Shown: positions 1 through 10,197 of the stretch, one piece after another
How positions within the stretch are numbered: position 1 is the stretch's first letter
Layout: each line of letters begins with the position of its first letter
DNA from: Bog-532 sp963805255
GTDB taxonomy: Bacteria; Actinomycetota; Actinomycetes; Streptosporangiales; Streptosporangiaceae
Reading direction: 5' to 3'
DNA: 64,000 nt
Assembly: GCA_963805255.1 (NCBI GenBank)
Contig: CAWDTK010000004.1
Span: forward strand, 62,001-126,000
Notes under the pieces: model-generated
What the model was told of the DNA's origin: nothing
Database searches by the model: none
What the model saw: only the letters and a program-made list of their open reading frames with translations
Translations under genes and position numbers: made by a program

Positions 1-179
1 CCTTGCGGGCCGAATCTCGGCATACTGGTGGTTTCCAGCACCCAGCGTGCGCGAACCCGTCGCCCGGACCCAGCGACACTTTCGCACGCCGATGCCTTTA
101 GCCGCCAGTGTCGCTTGCGGCGGGCATGTGCCCATGGGTGGAAGCCGCGCACATCATGTGCACGACAGAAGGGTCCATC

Positions 180-635
180 TTGGTTAGCCAGAGGACAACC
201 AACCGCAAGTTCCCCACGCTCACCATCGCCGTAGCCGCCATCGCCGCAGGCGCCGCGGCCACGGTGGTCGGCGCAACCGGGCAAGCCCCCGCCGCCGCCC
301 CGTCCCATGTGACCAGCGCCAACTCCAGCCCACCGGTAGCCGCTGCGCTTGCCGCTGTCACCAGGCCCGCCGCGCTCTTCAACTTCGGCGCGCTCGAACG
401 CATCTGGATGGGCGCAGGCGGCAGCAGCCGCAGCGCCACGCACGCCGCCTGCATCGCCGAGCACGAGTCAGGCGGCAACGCCAGCGACATCAGCCGGACC
501 AACGACTGGGGCCTGTGGCAGATCCACGACGGCGGGCCCGCCATGCTCGACCCGGCCGCCAACGCGGCGACCGCCGTCCGCATGTCAGGCAACGGCGCCA
601 ACTGGTCAGCGTGGACGACACGGGGAGCGTGCTAG
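180..635 (+). CDS. Small secreted lysozyme-like (transglycosylase-fold) protein
   Basis: Predicted exported protein of 151 residues, probably acting on peptidoglycan. The N-terminus has basic residues (RTTNRK) followed by an Ala-rich hydrophobic stretch, as in a Sec signal peptide. The mature part has CIAEHESGGN, with the likely catalytic Glu, then GLWQIHDGG and a C-terminal segment ending NWSAWTTRGAC, the pattern of the lysozyme-like fold in small actinobacterial muralytic proteins. The two Cys could form a disulfide. I chose the TTG at 180 because GAAGGG lies six bases upstream; in-frame ATGs at 108 and 156 would put extra residues before the signal peptide. A strong hairpin follows at 694. 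The substrate is not shown by the sequence. Confidence 0.6.
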   Translation: MVSQRTTNRKFPTLTIAVAAIAAGAAATVVGATGQAPAAAPSHVTSANSSPPVAAALAAVTRPAALFNFGALERIWMGAGGSSRSATHAACIAEHESGGNASDISRTNDWGLWQIHDGGPAMLDPAANAATAVRMSGNGANWSAWTTRGAC

Positions 636-693
636 CACAACGGCCTTCCTGCCATTCGGCTGCCCAGAAATGAATGAAGGAAACCACCGACAC

Positions 694-726
694 GGCGGCC
701 CCGGGGATCTTCCCCCCGGGGCCGCC
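694..726 (+). terminator. Strong GC hairpin, likely terminator
   Basis: Perfect 13-bp inverted repeat (GGCGGCCCCGGGG and its complement) with a 7-base loop, 58 bp after the stop of the lysozyme-like gene. No T tract follows, as is common for actinobacterial terminators. Confidence 0.6.
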
Positions 727-1134
727 CTCCGCTCAAGCTCTGCACCTGCGGACTTTCGTTCGCGCCGTCGGCGTCCTGCCACTTTGTACAGCAGTGCGGT
801 AGTGGCTAATGGGGACGATGTTGACCTGGCGTTCACTGATCATCTTGGTCCGTGGGATCTGCGGCTTCCGCAACGGCCGCGCCCTGGGTCATCGGCGAGA
901 TCGGATGAAACAGTCGTCTTCATCAGCGGGGTGAACTCGCTGGACTTGACGAGCACGTTCCGATGCAGCCGCTGCTGGTGCAGTTCGGCCCATTGCCCAG
1001 TTTGCTGATGCCAGGTCACTGCGGCATTCGGGAGGGTGCGCACTGCCTCGCCGTGCTTGGCCCAGCCTGGCTTGAACGATGCCGAGGCGCCGGGCGGCCC
1101 CGCAGCTGAGTGTCACCGGCCCGGGCATATTGGG
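727..1134. other. Intergenic stretch without a recognisable gene
   Basis: About 400 bp between the hairpin and the arginine promoter. Open frames here exist on both strands but have no recognisable motifs or ribosome sites. I see nothing else that I can support. Confidence 0.4.
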
Positions 1135-1170
1135 TTGCATAATTTCTCGGTAGACTGCATAATTTTGCAG
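1135..1170 (+). promoter_or_regulatory. arg operon promoter overlapped by ArgR boxes
   Basis: TTGCAT (1135-1140) and CATAAT (1158-1163) are separated by 17 bp and make a good sigma-70-type promoter. Overlaid on it are two copies of TGCATAATTT starting at 1136 and 1156, exactly 20 bp apart. The second is part of the palindrome CTGCATAATTTTGCAG (1155-1170). AT-rich half-sites about two helical turns apart, covering -35 and -10, are the usual layout of ArgR operators, and argR lies in this operon. The repressor assignment is inference. Confidence 0.7.
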
Positions 1171-1236
1171 ATAGGCAGCTTGGCGGCCGCGGATGTGACG
1201 GGCGGCGCACCGAGGTCAACTGAAGAGGAGCGCGAG

Positions 1237-2316
1237 ATGGGCGCACAGGTCGCGGTCGCAGGCGCGAGCGGCTACGCGGGCGGTGAGCTTCTCCGCCTCC
1301 TGGCCGGCCACCCGGACCTGGAGATCGGGCCGCTGGCCGCCGGGTCCAGCGCCGGCGCCCGGGTTGCGGCCGTGCACCCGAATCTTATCGGGCTCGCGGA
1401 CCGGACGTTCGGGCCGGCCGATCCCGCCGCGCTGGCCGGGGCCGACCTCGTGTTCATGACGATGCCGCACGCGGAGGCCGCCGCGCTGGCCGCGCAGCTC
1501 CCGGCGGAGACCAGGGTCGTCGACCTGGGGGCCGGTTTCCGGCTCGCCGGCCCCGCGTCCTGGGCGCGGTTCTACGGCGGCGAGCACCCCGGCCACTGGA
1601 CGTACGGGCTGCCCGAACTGCCCGGCGCGCGGGAGCGGATCCGCGCCTCGGCCACGGTCGCCTCGCCCGGCTGCTACGCCACCGCGTCGATCCTGGCCCT
1701 CGCGCCGCTGCTGGCCAGCGGGCTCGCCGAGCCCAGCGACATCGTCATCGTCGCCGCCTCCGGCACGTCCGGCGCGGGCCGCACCGCCACGGGCAGCCTG
1801 ATGGGCAGCGAGGTCATGGGGTCGATGTCCGCCTACACCGCCGGCGGTGTGCACCGGCACACCCCGGAGATCGAGGAAGCCCTGCAGGGCGTGCTGGCCC
1901 CGCACGCCGGCGGCGACCGGGTCACGATCTCGTTCACGCCGTCGCTGGCGCCGATGCCGCGCGGCATCCTCGCCACCGCCACCGCCCGCCTGGCCGGGAA
2001 GGCGGCCCAGGCGCCGCAGGCCGGGGACGCAGCTGGGGCCACCACACGGCTCCGGGAGGCGATCGCGGCCGCCTACGCGGGGGAGCCGTTCGTTCACCTG
2101 CTGCCCGAGGGCCAGTGGCCCAGCACCGGGGCGACCGCCGGGTCGAACGCGGCCCACCTCCAGGTGGCAGCGGACGTGCACGCCGGCCGGGCCGTCGTCG
2201 TCGCGGCGATCGACAACCTCGGCAAGGGCGCCGCCGGCCAGGCGCTGCAGAACGCCAACCTCATGCTCGGCCTGCCGGAATCGGCCGGCCTCACCGCGTA
2301 CGGAGTCGCGCCTTGA
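1237..2316 (+). CDS. argC: N-acetyl-gamma-glutamyl-phosphate reductase
   Basis: Reduces N-acetylglutamyl phosphate to the semialdehyde with NADPH, the third step of arginine synthesis. The N-terminal GASGYAGGELLRLL is the dinucleotide-binding loop. ASPGCYAT carries the catalytic cysteine at about residue 146. The 359-residue length is normal for the family. The ATG at 1237 is preceded by GAAGAGGAG at 1222-1230 with ideal spacing; an open frame from 1036 is longer but would include the promoter. It is the first gene of the argCJBDFR-GH cluster and lies 67 bp downstream of the ArgR box. A 79-bp gap separates it from argJ. Confidence 0.96.
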   Translation: MGAQVAVAGASGYAGGELLRLLAGHPDLEIGPLAAGSSAGARVAAVHPNLIGLADRTFGPADPAALAGADLVFMTMPHAEAAALAAQLPAETRVVDLGAGFRLAGPASWARFYGGEHPGHWTYGLPELPGARERIRASATVASPGCYATASILALAPLLASGLAEPSDIVIVAASGTSGAGRTATGSLMGSEVMGSMSAYTAGGVHRHTPEIEEALQGVLAPHAGGDRVTISFTPSLAPMPRGILATATARLAGKAAQAPQAGDAAGATTRLREAIAAAYAGEPFVHLLPEGQWPSTGATAGSNAAHLQVAADVHAGRAVVVAAIDNLGKGAAGQALQNANLMLGLPESAGLTAYGVAP

Positions 2317-2395
2317 TGTTTTTCCCCGCACCGATGTCCTTCCCCGCACCGGCCACCCCGGCAAGCACGGCCCGGACCCCCACGGGAGCACACCG

Positions 2396-3571
2396 GTGAG
2401 CGTCACTGCGCCGCTGGGTTTCCGCGCTGCTGGCGTCGTGGCCGGGCTCAAGGCCTCCGGCGACCGCGACGTCGCGGTCGTCATCAACGACGGGCCGTCC
2501 CGGGCCGCCGCCGCCACGTTCACCTCCAACCGCGTCAAGGCGGCGCCGGTGCTGTGGACGCAGCAGGTGGTACTGGGTGAGCGTGTCCGCGCGGTGGCGC
2601 TGAATTCCGGCGGGGCCAACGCCTGCACGGGCCCGTTCGGCTTCCAGGACGCCCATCTGACCGCGGAACGGCTCGCCAGCGCGGTCGGCGACTCGGCGGG
2701 GGAGATGGCCGTCTGCTCCACCGGCCTGATCGGCGAGCGGCTGCCGATGGACAAGCTGCTGCCCGCGGTGGACGCCTGCGTCGCCGAAGCGTCCCGCGGC
2801 GGGGGCCTCGCCGCGGCCGACGCCATCCGGACCACGGACACGGTCGTCAAGATCTCGTTCCGCCGGGAGAACGGCGCGGGCGGCGGGGACGGGACCGGTT
2901 ACGCGATCGGCGGCATGGCCAAGGGAGCCGGGATGCTCGCGCCCGGGCTGGCCACGATGCTGTGCGTACTCAGCACCGACGCGGACCTGCCCGCCGCCGA
3001 GCTGGACGCGGCGCTGCGGGCCGCGGCCCGGGTCACCTTCGACCGGCTGGACACCGACGGCTGCATGTCCACCAACGACACCGTGCTGCTGCTGGCCAGC
3101 GGCGCCTCCGGGATCCGCCCGGACACCGGGACGTTCACCGCGCTGCTCACCGAGGTGTGCGCCGACCTGGCACGGCAGCTCCAGCTGGACGCCGAGGGGG
3201 CGGGCAAGATGATCGCGGTCGAGGTGATCGGCGCGGCCAGCCAGGACGACGCGGTGACCGCCGGGCGCGCGGTGGCCCGCAGCAACCTGTTCAAGTGCGC
3301 CATCGCCGGGGAGGACCCGAACTGGGGGCGGGTGGTCTCCGCGGTGGGCACGACCGCCGCCCAGTTCGAGCCGGACCGGCTCAACGTCGCGATCAACGGG
3401 ATCTGGGTCTGCCGGAACGGCTGCGCCGGCGATGAGCGGTCCAAGGTCGACATGACCCCGCGGGACGTCACCATCACTGTCGACCTGTCCGCCGGGCCGA
3501 ACGCCGCCACCATCCTGACCACCGACCTGACCGCCGAATACGTGCACGAGAACTCGGTGTACTCGACATGA
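2396..3571 (+). CDS. argJ: Glutamate N-acetyltransferase / amino-acid acetyltransferase (ArgJ)
   Basis: Transfers the acetyl group from N-acetylornithine to glutamate, recycling acetyl groups in arginine synthesis; bifunctional members also use acetyl-CoA. The protein matures by self-cleavage before a conserved Thr. Here the site is APGLATMLC, with Thr at about residue 187, preceded by the typical GGMAKGAGM. The start is taken as GTG 2396, giving SVTAPLGFRAAGVVAG, the usual N-terminus; the Shine-Dalgarno (CGGGAG) is weak. The frame is open far upstream within argC and should not be used. Length is 391 residues. The stop overlaps the argB start (ATGA), indicating translational coupling. Confidence 0.95.
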   Translation: MSVTAPLGFRAAGVVAGLKASGDRDVAVVINDGPSRAAAATFTSNRVKAAPVLWTQQVVLGERVRAVALNSGGANACTGPFGFQDAHLTAERLASAVGDSAGEMAVCSTGLIGERLPMDKLLPAVDACVAEASRGGGLAAADAIRTTDTVVKISFRRENGAGGGDGTGYAIGGMAKGAGMLAPGLATMLCVLSTDADLPAAELDAALRAAARVTFDRLDTDGCMSTNDTVLLLASGASGIRPDTGTFTALLTEVCADLARQLQLDAEGAGKMIAVEVIGAASQDDAVTAGRAVARSNLFKCAIAGEDPNWGRVVSAVGTTAAQFEPDRLNVAINGIWVCRNGCAGDERSKVDMTPRDVTITVDLSAGPNAATILTTDLTAEYVHENSVYST

Positions 3572-4536
3572 CGGCCAACGGCGAGCAGCCGGCCGCGGAC
3601 CCCGCCAGCGCCGGGCACGCCACCGGCGCCGGGCACGCCGCCGCCGCGAAGGCAGCGAAGGCGGCGACGCTGATCGAGGCGCTGCCGTGGCTGATCACGT
3701 TCCACGACCGGACCGTGGTGATCAAGTACGGCGGCAACGCGATGACCGAGGAGTCGCTGCGCGCCGCCTTCGCCCAAGACCTCGTCTTCCTGCGGTGCGC
3801 CGGGCTCCGCCCGGTGGTGGTGCACGGCGGCGGCCCGCAGATCACCGAGCACCTCGACCGGCTCGGCCTGGAGACCACGTTCACCGCGGGCCTGCGGGTC
3901 ACCACGCCGGAGACGATGGATGTTGTCCGCATGGTCCTCACCGGGAAGGTGAACAAGGACATCGTCCGGCTCATCAACCGGGACGGCCCGTTCGCCGTCG
4001 GAATGTCCGGCGAGGACGCGAACCTGTTCACGGCCAGCCGCAAGCCGGCCATGGTGGACGGTGCGCCGGTCGACATCGGGCTGGTCGGCGAGATCCAGGC
4101 CACCGATCCCGGCGCGGTCCGCGCGCTGCTCGCCGACCGGCGCATCCCCGTCGTTTCCAGCGTCGCACGAGGGGAGAACGGTGAGGTCTACAACGTCAAC
4201 GCCGACACCGCCGCGGCCGCGCTCGCCGTCGCCCTGGGCGCGGCCAAGCTCATGATCCTTACCGACGTGCCCGGCCTGTACCGGACCTGGCCGCCCACCG
4301 GCGACGTCATCAGCGAGATCGGCGCGGGCGAGCTGGAGACCATGCTGCCCGGGCTCAGCACCGGGATGATCCCCAAGATGGAGGCCTGCCTGAGCGCGGT
4401 CCGCGGCGGCGTCCTCCAGGCCCACGTGGTCGACGGCCGCCAGCCGCACGCCGTGCTGCTGGAGATCTTCACCGATTCCGGCACCGGCACCATGGTCGTC
4501 CCCGACTCACTGGCGGGGAAGGCGGAGCAACCGTGA
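3568..4536 (+). CDS. argB: Acetylglutamate kinase
   Basis: Phosphorylates N-acetylglutamate, usually the arginine-feedback-controlled step. Motifs: VIKYGGNAM near residues 51-59 (ATP-binding Lys), VVHGGGPQI (substrate loop) and VNADTAAAALA near the nucleotide site. It is 322 residues long, with an extra Ala-rich head of about 30 residues (AGHATGAGHAAAAKAAK) before the conserved core, so translation may tolerate other starts. The ATG overlaps the argJ stop by four bases and the gene ends in a GTGA overlap with argD, so the genes form a tightly coupled operon. Confidence 0.95.
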   Translation: MTANGEQPAADPASAGHATGAGHAAAAKAAKAATLIEALPWLITFHDRTVVIKYGGNAMTEESLRAAFAQDLVFLRCAGLRPVVVHGGGPQITEHLDRLGLETTFTAGLRVTTPETMDVVRMVLTGKVNKDIVRLINRDGPFAVGMSGEDANLFTASRKPAMVDGAPVDIGLVGEIQATDPGAVRALLADRRIPVVSSVARGENGEVYNVNADTAAAALAVALGAAKLMILTDVPGLYRTWPPTGDVISEIGAGELETMLPGLSTGMIPKMEACLSAVRGGVLQAHVVDGRQPHAVLLEIFTDSGTGTMVVPDSLAGKAEQP

Positions 4537-5759
4537 GCGCGACGGACGTACTGCAGAAGCGGTTCGCGGCCGCCCTGATGCCCAACTACGGGCTGCCGCA
4601 GGTGGCCCTCACCCGCGGCGAGGGCTGCCGGGTGTGGGACGCCGATGGGCGTGAGTACCTCGACCTGTTCGCCGGGATCGCGGTGAGCTCGCTGGGGCAC
4701 GCGCACCCGGCGCTCACCGCCGCGGTCACCCGGCAGGTCAACGCGCTCGCGCACACGTCGAACCTGTTCCTGCACGAACCCGGGATCGCTCTCGCCGAAC
4801 GGATCCTCGCGCTCCTCGGCACCGGTGCGGGCCCCGCCGGCGCGCGGGTCTTTTTCGCCAACTCCGGCGCGGAGGCCAACGAGGCGGCGATCAAGCTGGT
4901 CCGGCGGCGCCAGGGCCGGCAGAATCGCAAAGAGCAGCGCCCCGTCATGGTGGCCACCGAGAACGGGTTCCACGGGCGCACCATGGGCGCGCTCGCGCTG
5001 ACCGGTAAGGCGTCCATCCGCGAGCCGTTCGGCCCGTTCGGCATCGACGTCCGATTCGTGCCCTACGGTGACGCGGCCGCCCTGCGTGCTGCGGTCGGCG
5101 CCGACTGCGCGGCCGTGTTCGTCGAGCCGTGCCAGGGCGAGGCCGGCGTCATCCCGCCGCCGCCCGGTTACCTGCGCGCCGCGCGCGACGCCTGCGACCA
5201 GGCCTGGCGCGGTGCTGGTCATCGACGAGATCCAGAGCGGGATCGGGCGCACCGGGCACTGGTTCGCGCACCAGGCCGAAGGCGTGCCCCCGGACCTTCT
5301 GACGCTGGCCAAGGGGCTGGGCGGGGGACTGCCGATCGGGGCGTGCATCGGATTCGGCGAGTTCGGCAGCGTGCTGGGTAAGGGTGATCACGGCTCGACG
5401 TTCGGCGCGAATCCCATCGCCTGCGCGGCGGCGCTCGCGGTGCTCGACACCATCGAGGCCGACGGGCTCCTGGAGGCGGCCACCGCGGTCGGCCGGCAGC
5501 TATCCGACGGTATCGCGGCCGTTTCCCACCCGCTGCTCGCCGGGGTACGCGGCCAGGGCCTCTGGCTGGCCGCGATCCTGAGGGGGGACGCTGCCACCGA
5601 CGTGGAGGCGGCCGCGCGGCGGGCCGGTTTCCTGGTCAACGCCGTGCAGCCGGACGCGGTCCGGCTCGCGCCGCCGCTGATCATCACGGCCGCGCAGGCG
5701 TCGGCGTTCCTCAGCGCACTGCCGCACATCCTGGACGACGCCGCCGCGACCAAGGGGGC

Positions 5760-5763
<4 letters not shown>
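4533..5763 (+). CDS. argD: Acetylornithine aminotransferase, frameshifted in this sequence
   Basis: PLP-dependent transaminase making N-acetylornithine. The first part, from GTG 4533, reads normally through the cofactor region (SGAEANEAAIKL) to RDACDQA. The frame is then lost near 5205, and the family sequence resumes one frame over as VLVIDEIQSGIGRTG, TLAKGLGGG (PLP lysine) and GSTFGANPIACAAAL to the stop at 5761-5763. Removing one base in the run GCCTGGC restores a single protein of about 409 residues, the normal length. The stop overlaps the argF start. No other damage is visible, so this is either a very recent mutation or a sequence error. Confidence 0.88.
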
Positions 5764-6733
<970 letters not shown>

Positions 6734-6737
<4 letters not shown>

Positions 6738-7363
6738 TGACGTTGACCAGGCCCAGCACCAAGGCGTCCCGGCAGGCGTGGGTGGCGGCCACGCTGACCG
6801 ACCGCCAGGTCCGCTCGCAGGAGGAACTCGCCCGGCTGCTGAACGAGCGCGGCGTTCCCGTTACCCAGGCAACGTTGTCGCGTGACCTGGAGGAACTCGG
6901 CGCGGTGCGGGTACGCGCCGCGGACGGATCGCTCGTGTACGCCCTGCCCGGGGAGCCGGGTGGTCCCGGGTCGAGGCCCGGCGGGGTGCCCGGCGCCGTC
7001 GGCCCTTCCGCCGGCCCCGGTGGCTCGGCCGGCGGGGTGGGCCCGGCCGCTCCCGGCGGCGGCTCTGCGAACGGCGGCGTTCCCGGTGGGAGCGTCCCTG
7101 CCGGGAGCGTTCCCGGCGGGCCCCGGCTGGCGCGGGTGGCTTCGGACCTGCTGATCTCTGCCGAGGCGAGCGCCAACATGGTGGTGCTGCGGACCCCGGC
7201 CGGCGCGGCGCAGTTCCTCGCCTCGGTGATGGACCACGCGGCGTGGCCGTCCATCCTCGGCACCGTGGCCGGTGATGACACCGTGCTGGTGATCGCGCGC
7301 GACCCGGCGGGCGGCGCCGACCTCGCAGGCCGGCTGCTCGCCCTGGCCGAGCGCCGACGATGA
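6734..7363 (+). CDS. argR: Arginine repressor ArgR with unusually long interdomain linker
   Basis: Arginine-responsive repressor of arginine genes. Residues 1-75 form the winged helix (RQAWVAATLTDRQVRSQEEL, then TQATLSRDLEELGAVRV). The last 75 residues contain the oligomerisation/arginine-binding core, including ILGTVAGDDTVLVI. Between them lies a linker of about 55 residues made almost entirely of Gly, Pro, Ala, Ser and Val, so the protein is 209 residues instead of the usual 150-170. It starts on the first of two adjacent ATGs overlapping the argF stop. It probably acts on the boxes at 1135-1170, giving autoregulation. Confidence 0.93.
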
Positions 7364-7444
7364 CCGCCGCGGCCCGCCGGGAACGCCGCCGCGGCACCCA
7401 TCCCTGACCTGAGACGCACCTTGAGACGCACCTAAGGAAGAAAA

Positions 7445-8653
7445 ATGAGTGCAGAGAAAGACCGCGTGGTCCTGGCGTATTCCGGTGGCCTGGACACGTC
7501 CGTGGCCATCGGCTGGATCGCGGAGCAGACCGGCGCCGAGGTGATCGCCGTCGCCATCGACGTGGGCCAGGGCGGCGAGAACATGGACGACATCCGCAAG
7601 CGCGCGCTCGCCTGCGGCGCCGCGGACGCCGAGGTGGTCGACGCGCGGGCCGAGTTCGCCGCGGACTACTGCGTGCCCGCGCTGACCGCCAACGCGCTGT
7701 ACATGGACCGCTATCCGCTGGTCTCCGCGCTGTCCCGGCCGCTGATCGTCGACCACCTGGTCCGGGTGGCCCGCGAGAAGGGCGCGTCGATGCTGTCGCA
7801 CGGCAGCACCGGCAAGGGCAACGACCAGGTCCGCTTCGAGGCGGGGATCGCCGCCCTGGCCCCGGACATCAAGGTCCTCGCGCCGGTCCGCGACTCCGGC
7901 ATGACCCGGGACAAGGCGATCGACTTCGCGGCCGGCAAGGGCCTGCCGATCGACGTGACGCCCAAGTCGCCGTACTCCATCGACCAGAACCTGTGGGGCC
8001 GCGCGGTCGAGACCGGGCACCTGGAGGACATCTGGAACGGCCCGTGGGAGGACATCTACGACTACACGGCCGACCCCGCGCAGCCGCGCGAGCCCGACGA
8101 GCTTGTGATCAGCTTCACCGACGGCATCCCCACCGCGGTCGACGGCACGCCGAAGACCCCACTGGAGATCATCACCGAGCTGAACGAGCGGGCCGGGGCG
8201 CAGGGTGTCGGACGGCTCGACATGGTCGAGGACCGGGTCGTCGGCATCAAGAGCCGCGAGATCTACGAGGCTCCCGGCGCGATCGCGCTGATCACCGCGC
8301 ACCAGGAGATGGAGAACGTCTGCGTCGAGCGCGACCTGGCCCGGTTCAAGCGGCAGGCCGAGCAGCGGTGGGCGGAGCTGGTCTACGACGGGCTGTGGTT
8401 CTCCCCGCTCAAGCGCGCGCTCGACGCGTTCATCGCCCAGGCCTGCGAGCACGTGACCGGGGACATCCGGCTCAAGCTGCACAGCGGCCGCGCCGTCGTT
8501 ACCGGCCGGCGCAGTCCCGCTTCGCTCTACGATTACGAACTGGCCACCTACGACACGGGCGACACGTTCGACCAGGCGCTGTCCAAGGGGTTCGTGGAGC
8601 TGTGGGGCCTGCCGAGCAAGATCGCGGCCATCCGTGACCGCCGGGCGAGCTAG
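7445..8653 (+). CDS. argG: Argininosuccinate synthase
   Basis: ATP-dependent joining of citrulline and aspartate. AYSGGLDTSVAI near residues 10-20 is the PP-loop of the N-type ATP pyrophosphatase fold; SHGSTGKGNDQVRFE and SPYSIDQNLWGR are also diagnostic. It is 402 residues, the standard length. AAGGAAG at 7434-7440 precedes the ATG. An 81-bp gap after argR contains the direct repeat GAGACGCACCT; no clear separate promoter is visible, so it may be read with the upstream operon. Confidence 0.96.
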   Translation: MSAEKDRVVLAYSGGLDTSVAIGWIAEQTGAEVIAVAIDVGQGGENMDDIRKRALACGAADAEVVDARAEFAADYCVPALTANALYMDRYPLVSALSRPLIVDHLVRVAREKGASMLSHGSTGKGNDQVRFEAGIAALAPDIKVLAPVRDSGMTRDKAIDFAAGKGLPIDVTPKSPYSIDQNLWGRAVETGHLEDIWNGPWEDIYDYTADPAQPREPDELVISFTDGIPTAVDGTPKTPLEIITELNERAGAQGVGRLDMVEDRVVGIKSREIYEAPGAIALITAHQEMENVCVERDLARFKRQAEQRWAELVYDGLWFSPLKRALDAFIAQACEHVTGDIRLKLHSGRAVVTGRRSPASLYDYELATYDTGDTFDQALSKGFVELWGLPSKIAAIRDRRAS

Positions 8654-8697
8654 CCGGTACGCGGGTGAGCTAGCCGGTACGCGGGTGAGCTAGCCGG
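8647..8697 (+). repeat. 20-bp tandem repeat at the end of argG
   Basis: GAGCTAGCCGGTACGCGGGT occurs twice (8647-8666, 8667-8686), followed by a partial third copy. The argG stop TAG lies inside the first unit, so each unit repeats a stop codon. It looks like slippage duplication. Confidence 0.8.
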
Positions 8698-8770
8698 AAG
8701 CGGGCCCCCCGCACATGGGCACGGTGCCGTCGCGGCGTCGCGGTCACAAAGGTCATAGTGGTTAGGGACT

Positions 8771-10197
8771 GTGGGAGACGTGGGAGAAGCAGGCAGCGCG
8801 CCGACCCGGCTGTGGGGCGGCCGGTTTGAGTCCGGGCCAGCCGAGGCGCTGGCCCGGCTGTCGGTCAGCGTCCAGTTCGACTGGCGGCTGGCGCCCTACG
8901 ACCTGCTCGCCTCCCGCGCGCACACCCGGACGCTGTACGGTGCCGGGCTGCTGACCGAGGCGGAGCGGGACGCGATGCTCGGTGCCCTCGACGACCTGGA
9001 CCGCGCGTGCCGCGACGGCACCTTCCGCCCCACCGCCGCCGACGAGGACGTGCACACGGCCCTGGAGCGCGGCCTGCTGGATCGGCTGGGCACGCTCGGC
9101 GGCAAGCTGCGCGCCGGGCGCAGCCGCAACGACCAGGTTGCGACGGACCTGCGGCTGTACCTGCGCGACCACGTGCGGATGATCATGTCCCGGCTCGCCG
9201 AGCTCGAGACGGCCCTGCTCGGCCAGGCCGAACGGCACGCCGACGTGGCGGCCCCGGGGATGACGCATCTGCAGCACGCCCAGCCGGTGCTGTTCGCCCA
9301 CCAGTTGCTGGCGCACGTGCACGCGTTCGCACGTGACGCGGACCGGCTGGGGGACTGGGACAAGCGCGCGGCGATCTCGCCGCTCGGCGCGGGGGCGCTG
9401 GCCGCTCGTCGCTGCCGTTCGACCCGCGGGAGCTGGCCAGGCAACTCGGCTTCACCGCGGCCACGACCAACTCGATGGACGCGGTCAGCGACCGGGACTT
9501 CGCCGCCGAGTTCTGCTTCGCGGCGGCGCTCATCGGCGTCCACCTGTCGCGGCTCGGCGAGGAGATCGTGCTGTGGTCCTCCCAGGAGTTCGGCTGGATC
9601 GAGATCGACGACGGCTACGCGACCGGCTCGTCGATCATGCCGCAGAAGAAGAACCCGGACGTGGCCGAACTGGCCCGGGGCAAGGCGGGGCGCCTCATCG
9701 GCGGGCTCACCGGCCTGCTCACCACGCTCAAGGGGCTGCCGCTCACCTATAACCGCGACCTTCAGGAGGACAAGGAGCCGGTCTTCGACGCGATTGACAC
9801 GCTGCTCCTGGTGCTCCCTGCGATGGCCGGCCTGATCGGGACGTTCCGGCTGCACACCGAGCGGATCACCGCCAGCGCCAGCGCCGGTTTCACCCTGGCC
9901 ACCGACCTGGCCGAATACCTCGTCCAGCGCGGCGTGCCCTTCCGTGCGGCACACGAGATCGTCGGTCACCTCGTGGTCTGGTGCCAGGTGCACGACGTGG
10001 ACCTGCACGAGGTCAGCGACGCCGACCTGGAACGGGTGTCGCCGTACCTCACCCCCGACGTCCGGCAGGTGCTGACCGTCGAGGGCGCCCTGGCCGCGCG
10101 CAAGCAGCAGGGCGGCACGGCGCCGCAGCGGGTCGCCGAGCAACTGGCCGCGCTGCGCGCCCTGGCCGACCAGCACGCCGCGTGGGCGACGAGCTGA
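8771..10197 (+). CDS. argH: Argininosuccinate lyase, frameshifted in this sequence
   Basis: Last step of arginine synthesis, splitting argininosuccinate into arginine and fumarate. The first 210 residues are intact (WGGRFESGPAE, AGRSRNDQVATDLRLY, MTHLQHAQPV, ISPLGAGALA). Just after GALA, near 9404, one base is missing (GGCCGCTCG where GGCCGGCTCG is expected). The frame resumes as SLPFDPRELARQLGF and NSMDAVSDRDF, and includes the superfamily signature SSIMPQKKNPD. Restored length is about 475 residues, normal. The start is GTG 8771 or GTG 8780; neither has a good ribosome site. The 3' end overlaps the possible GTG start of the next gene. Confidence 0.88.

Noticed and set aside
8647..8697. CRISPR-like repeats after argG
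   Set aside because: The units are tandem, with no spacers.
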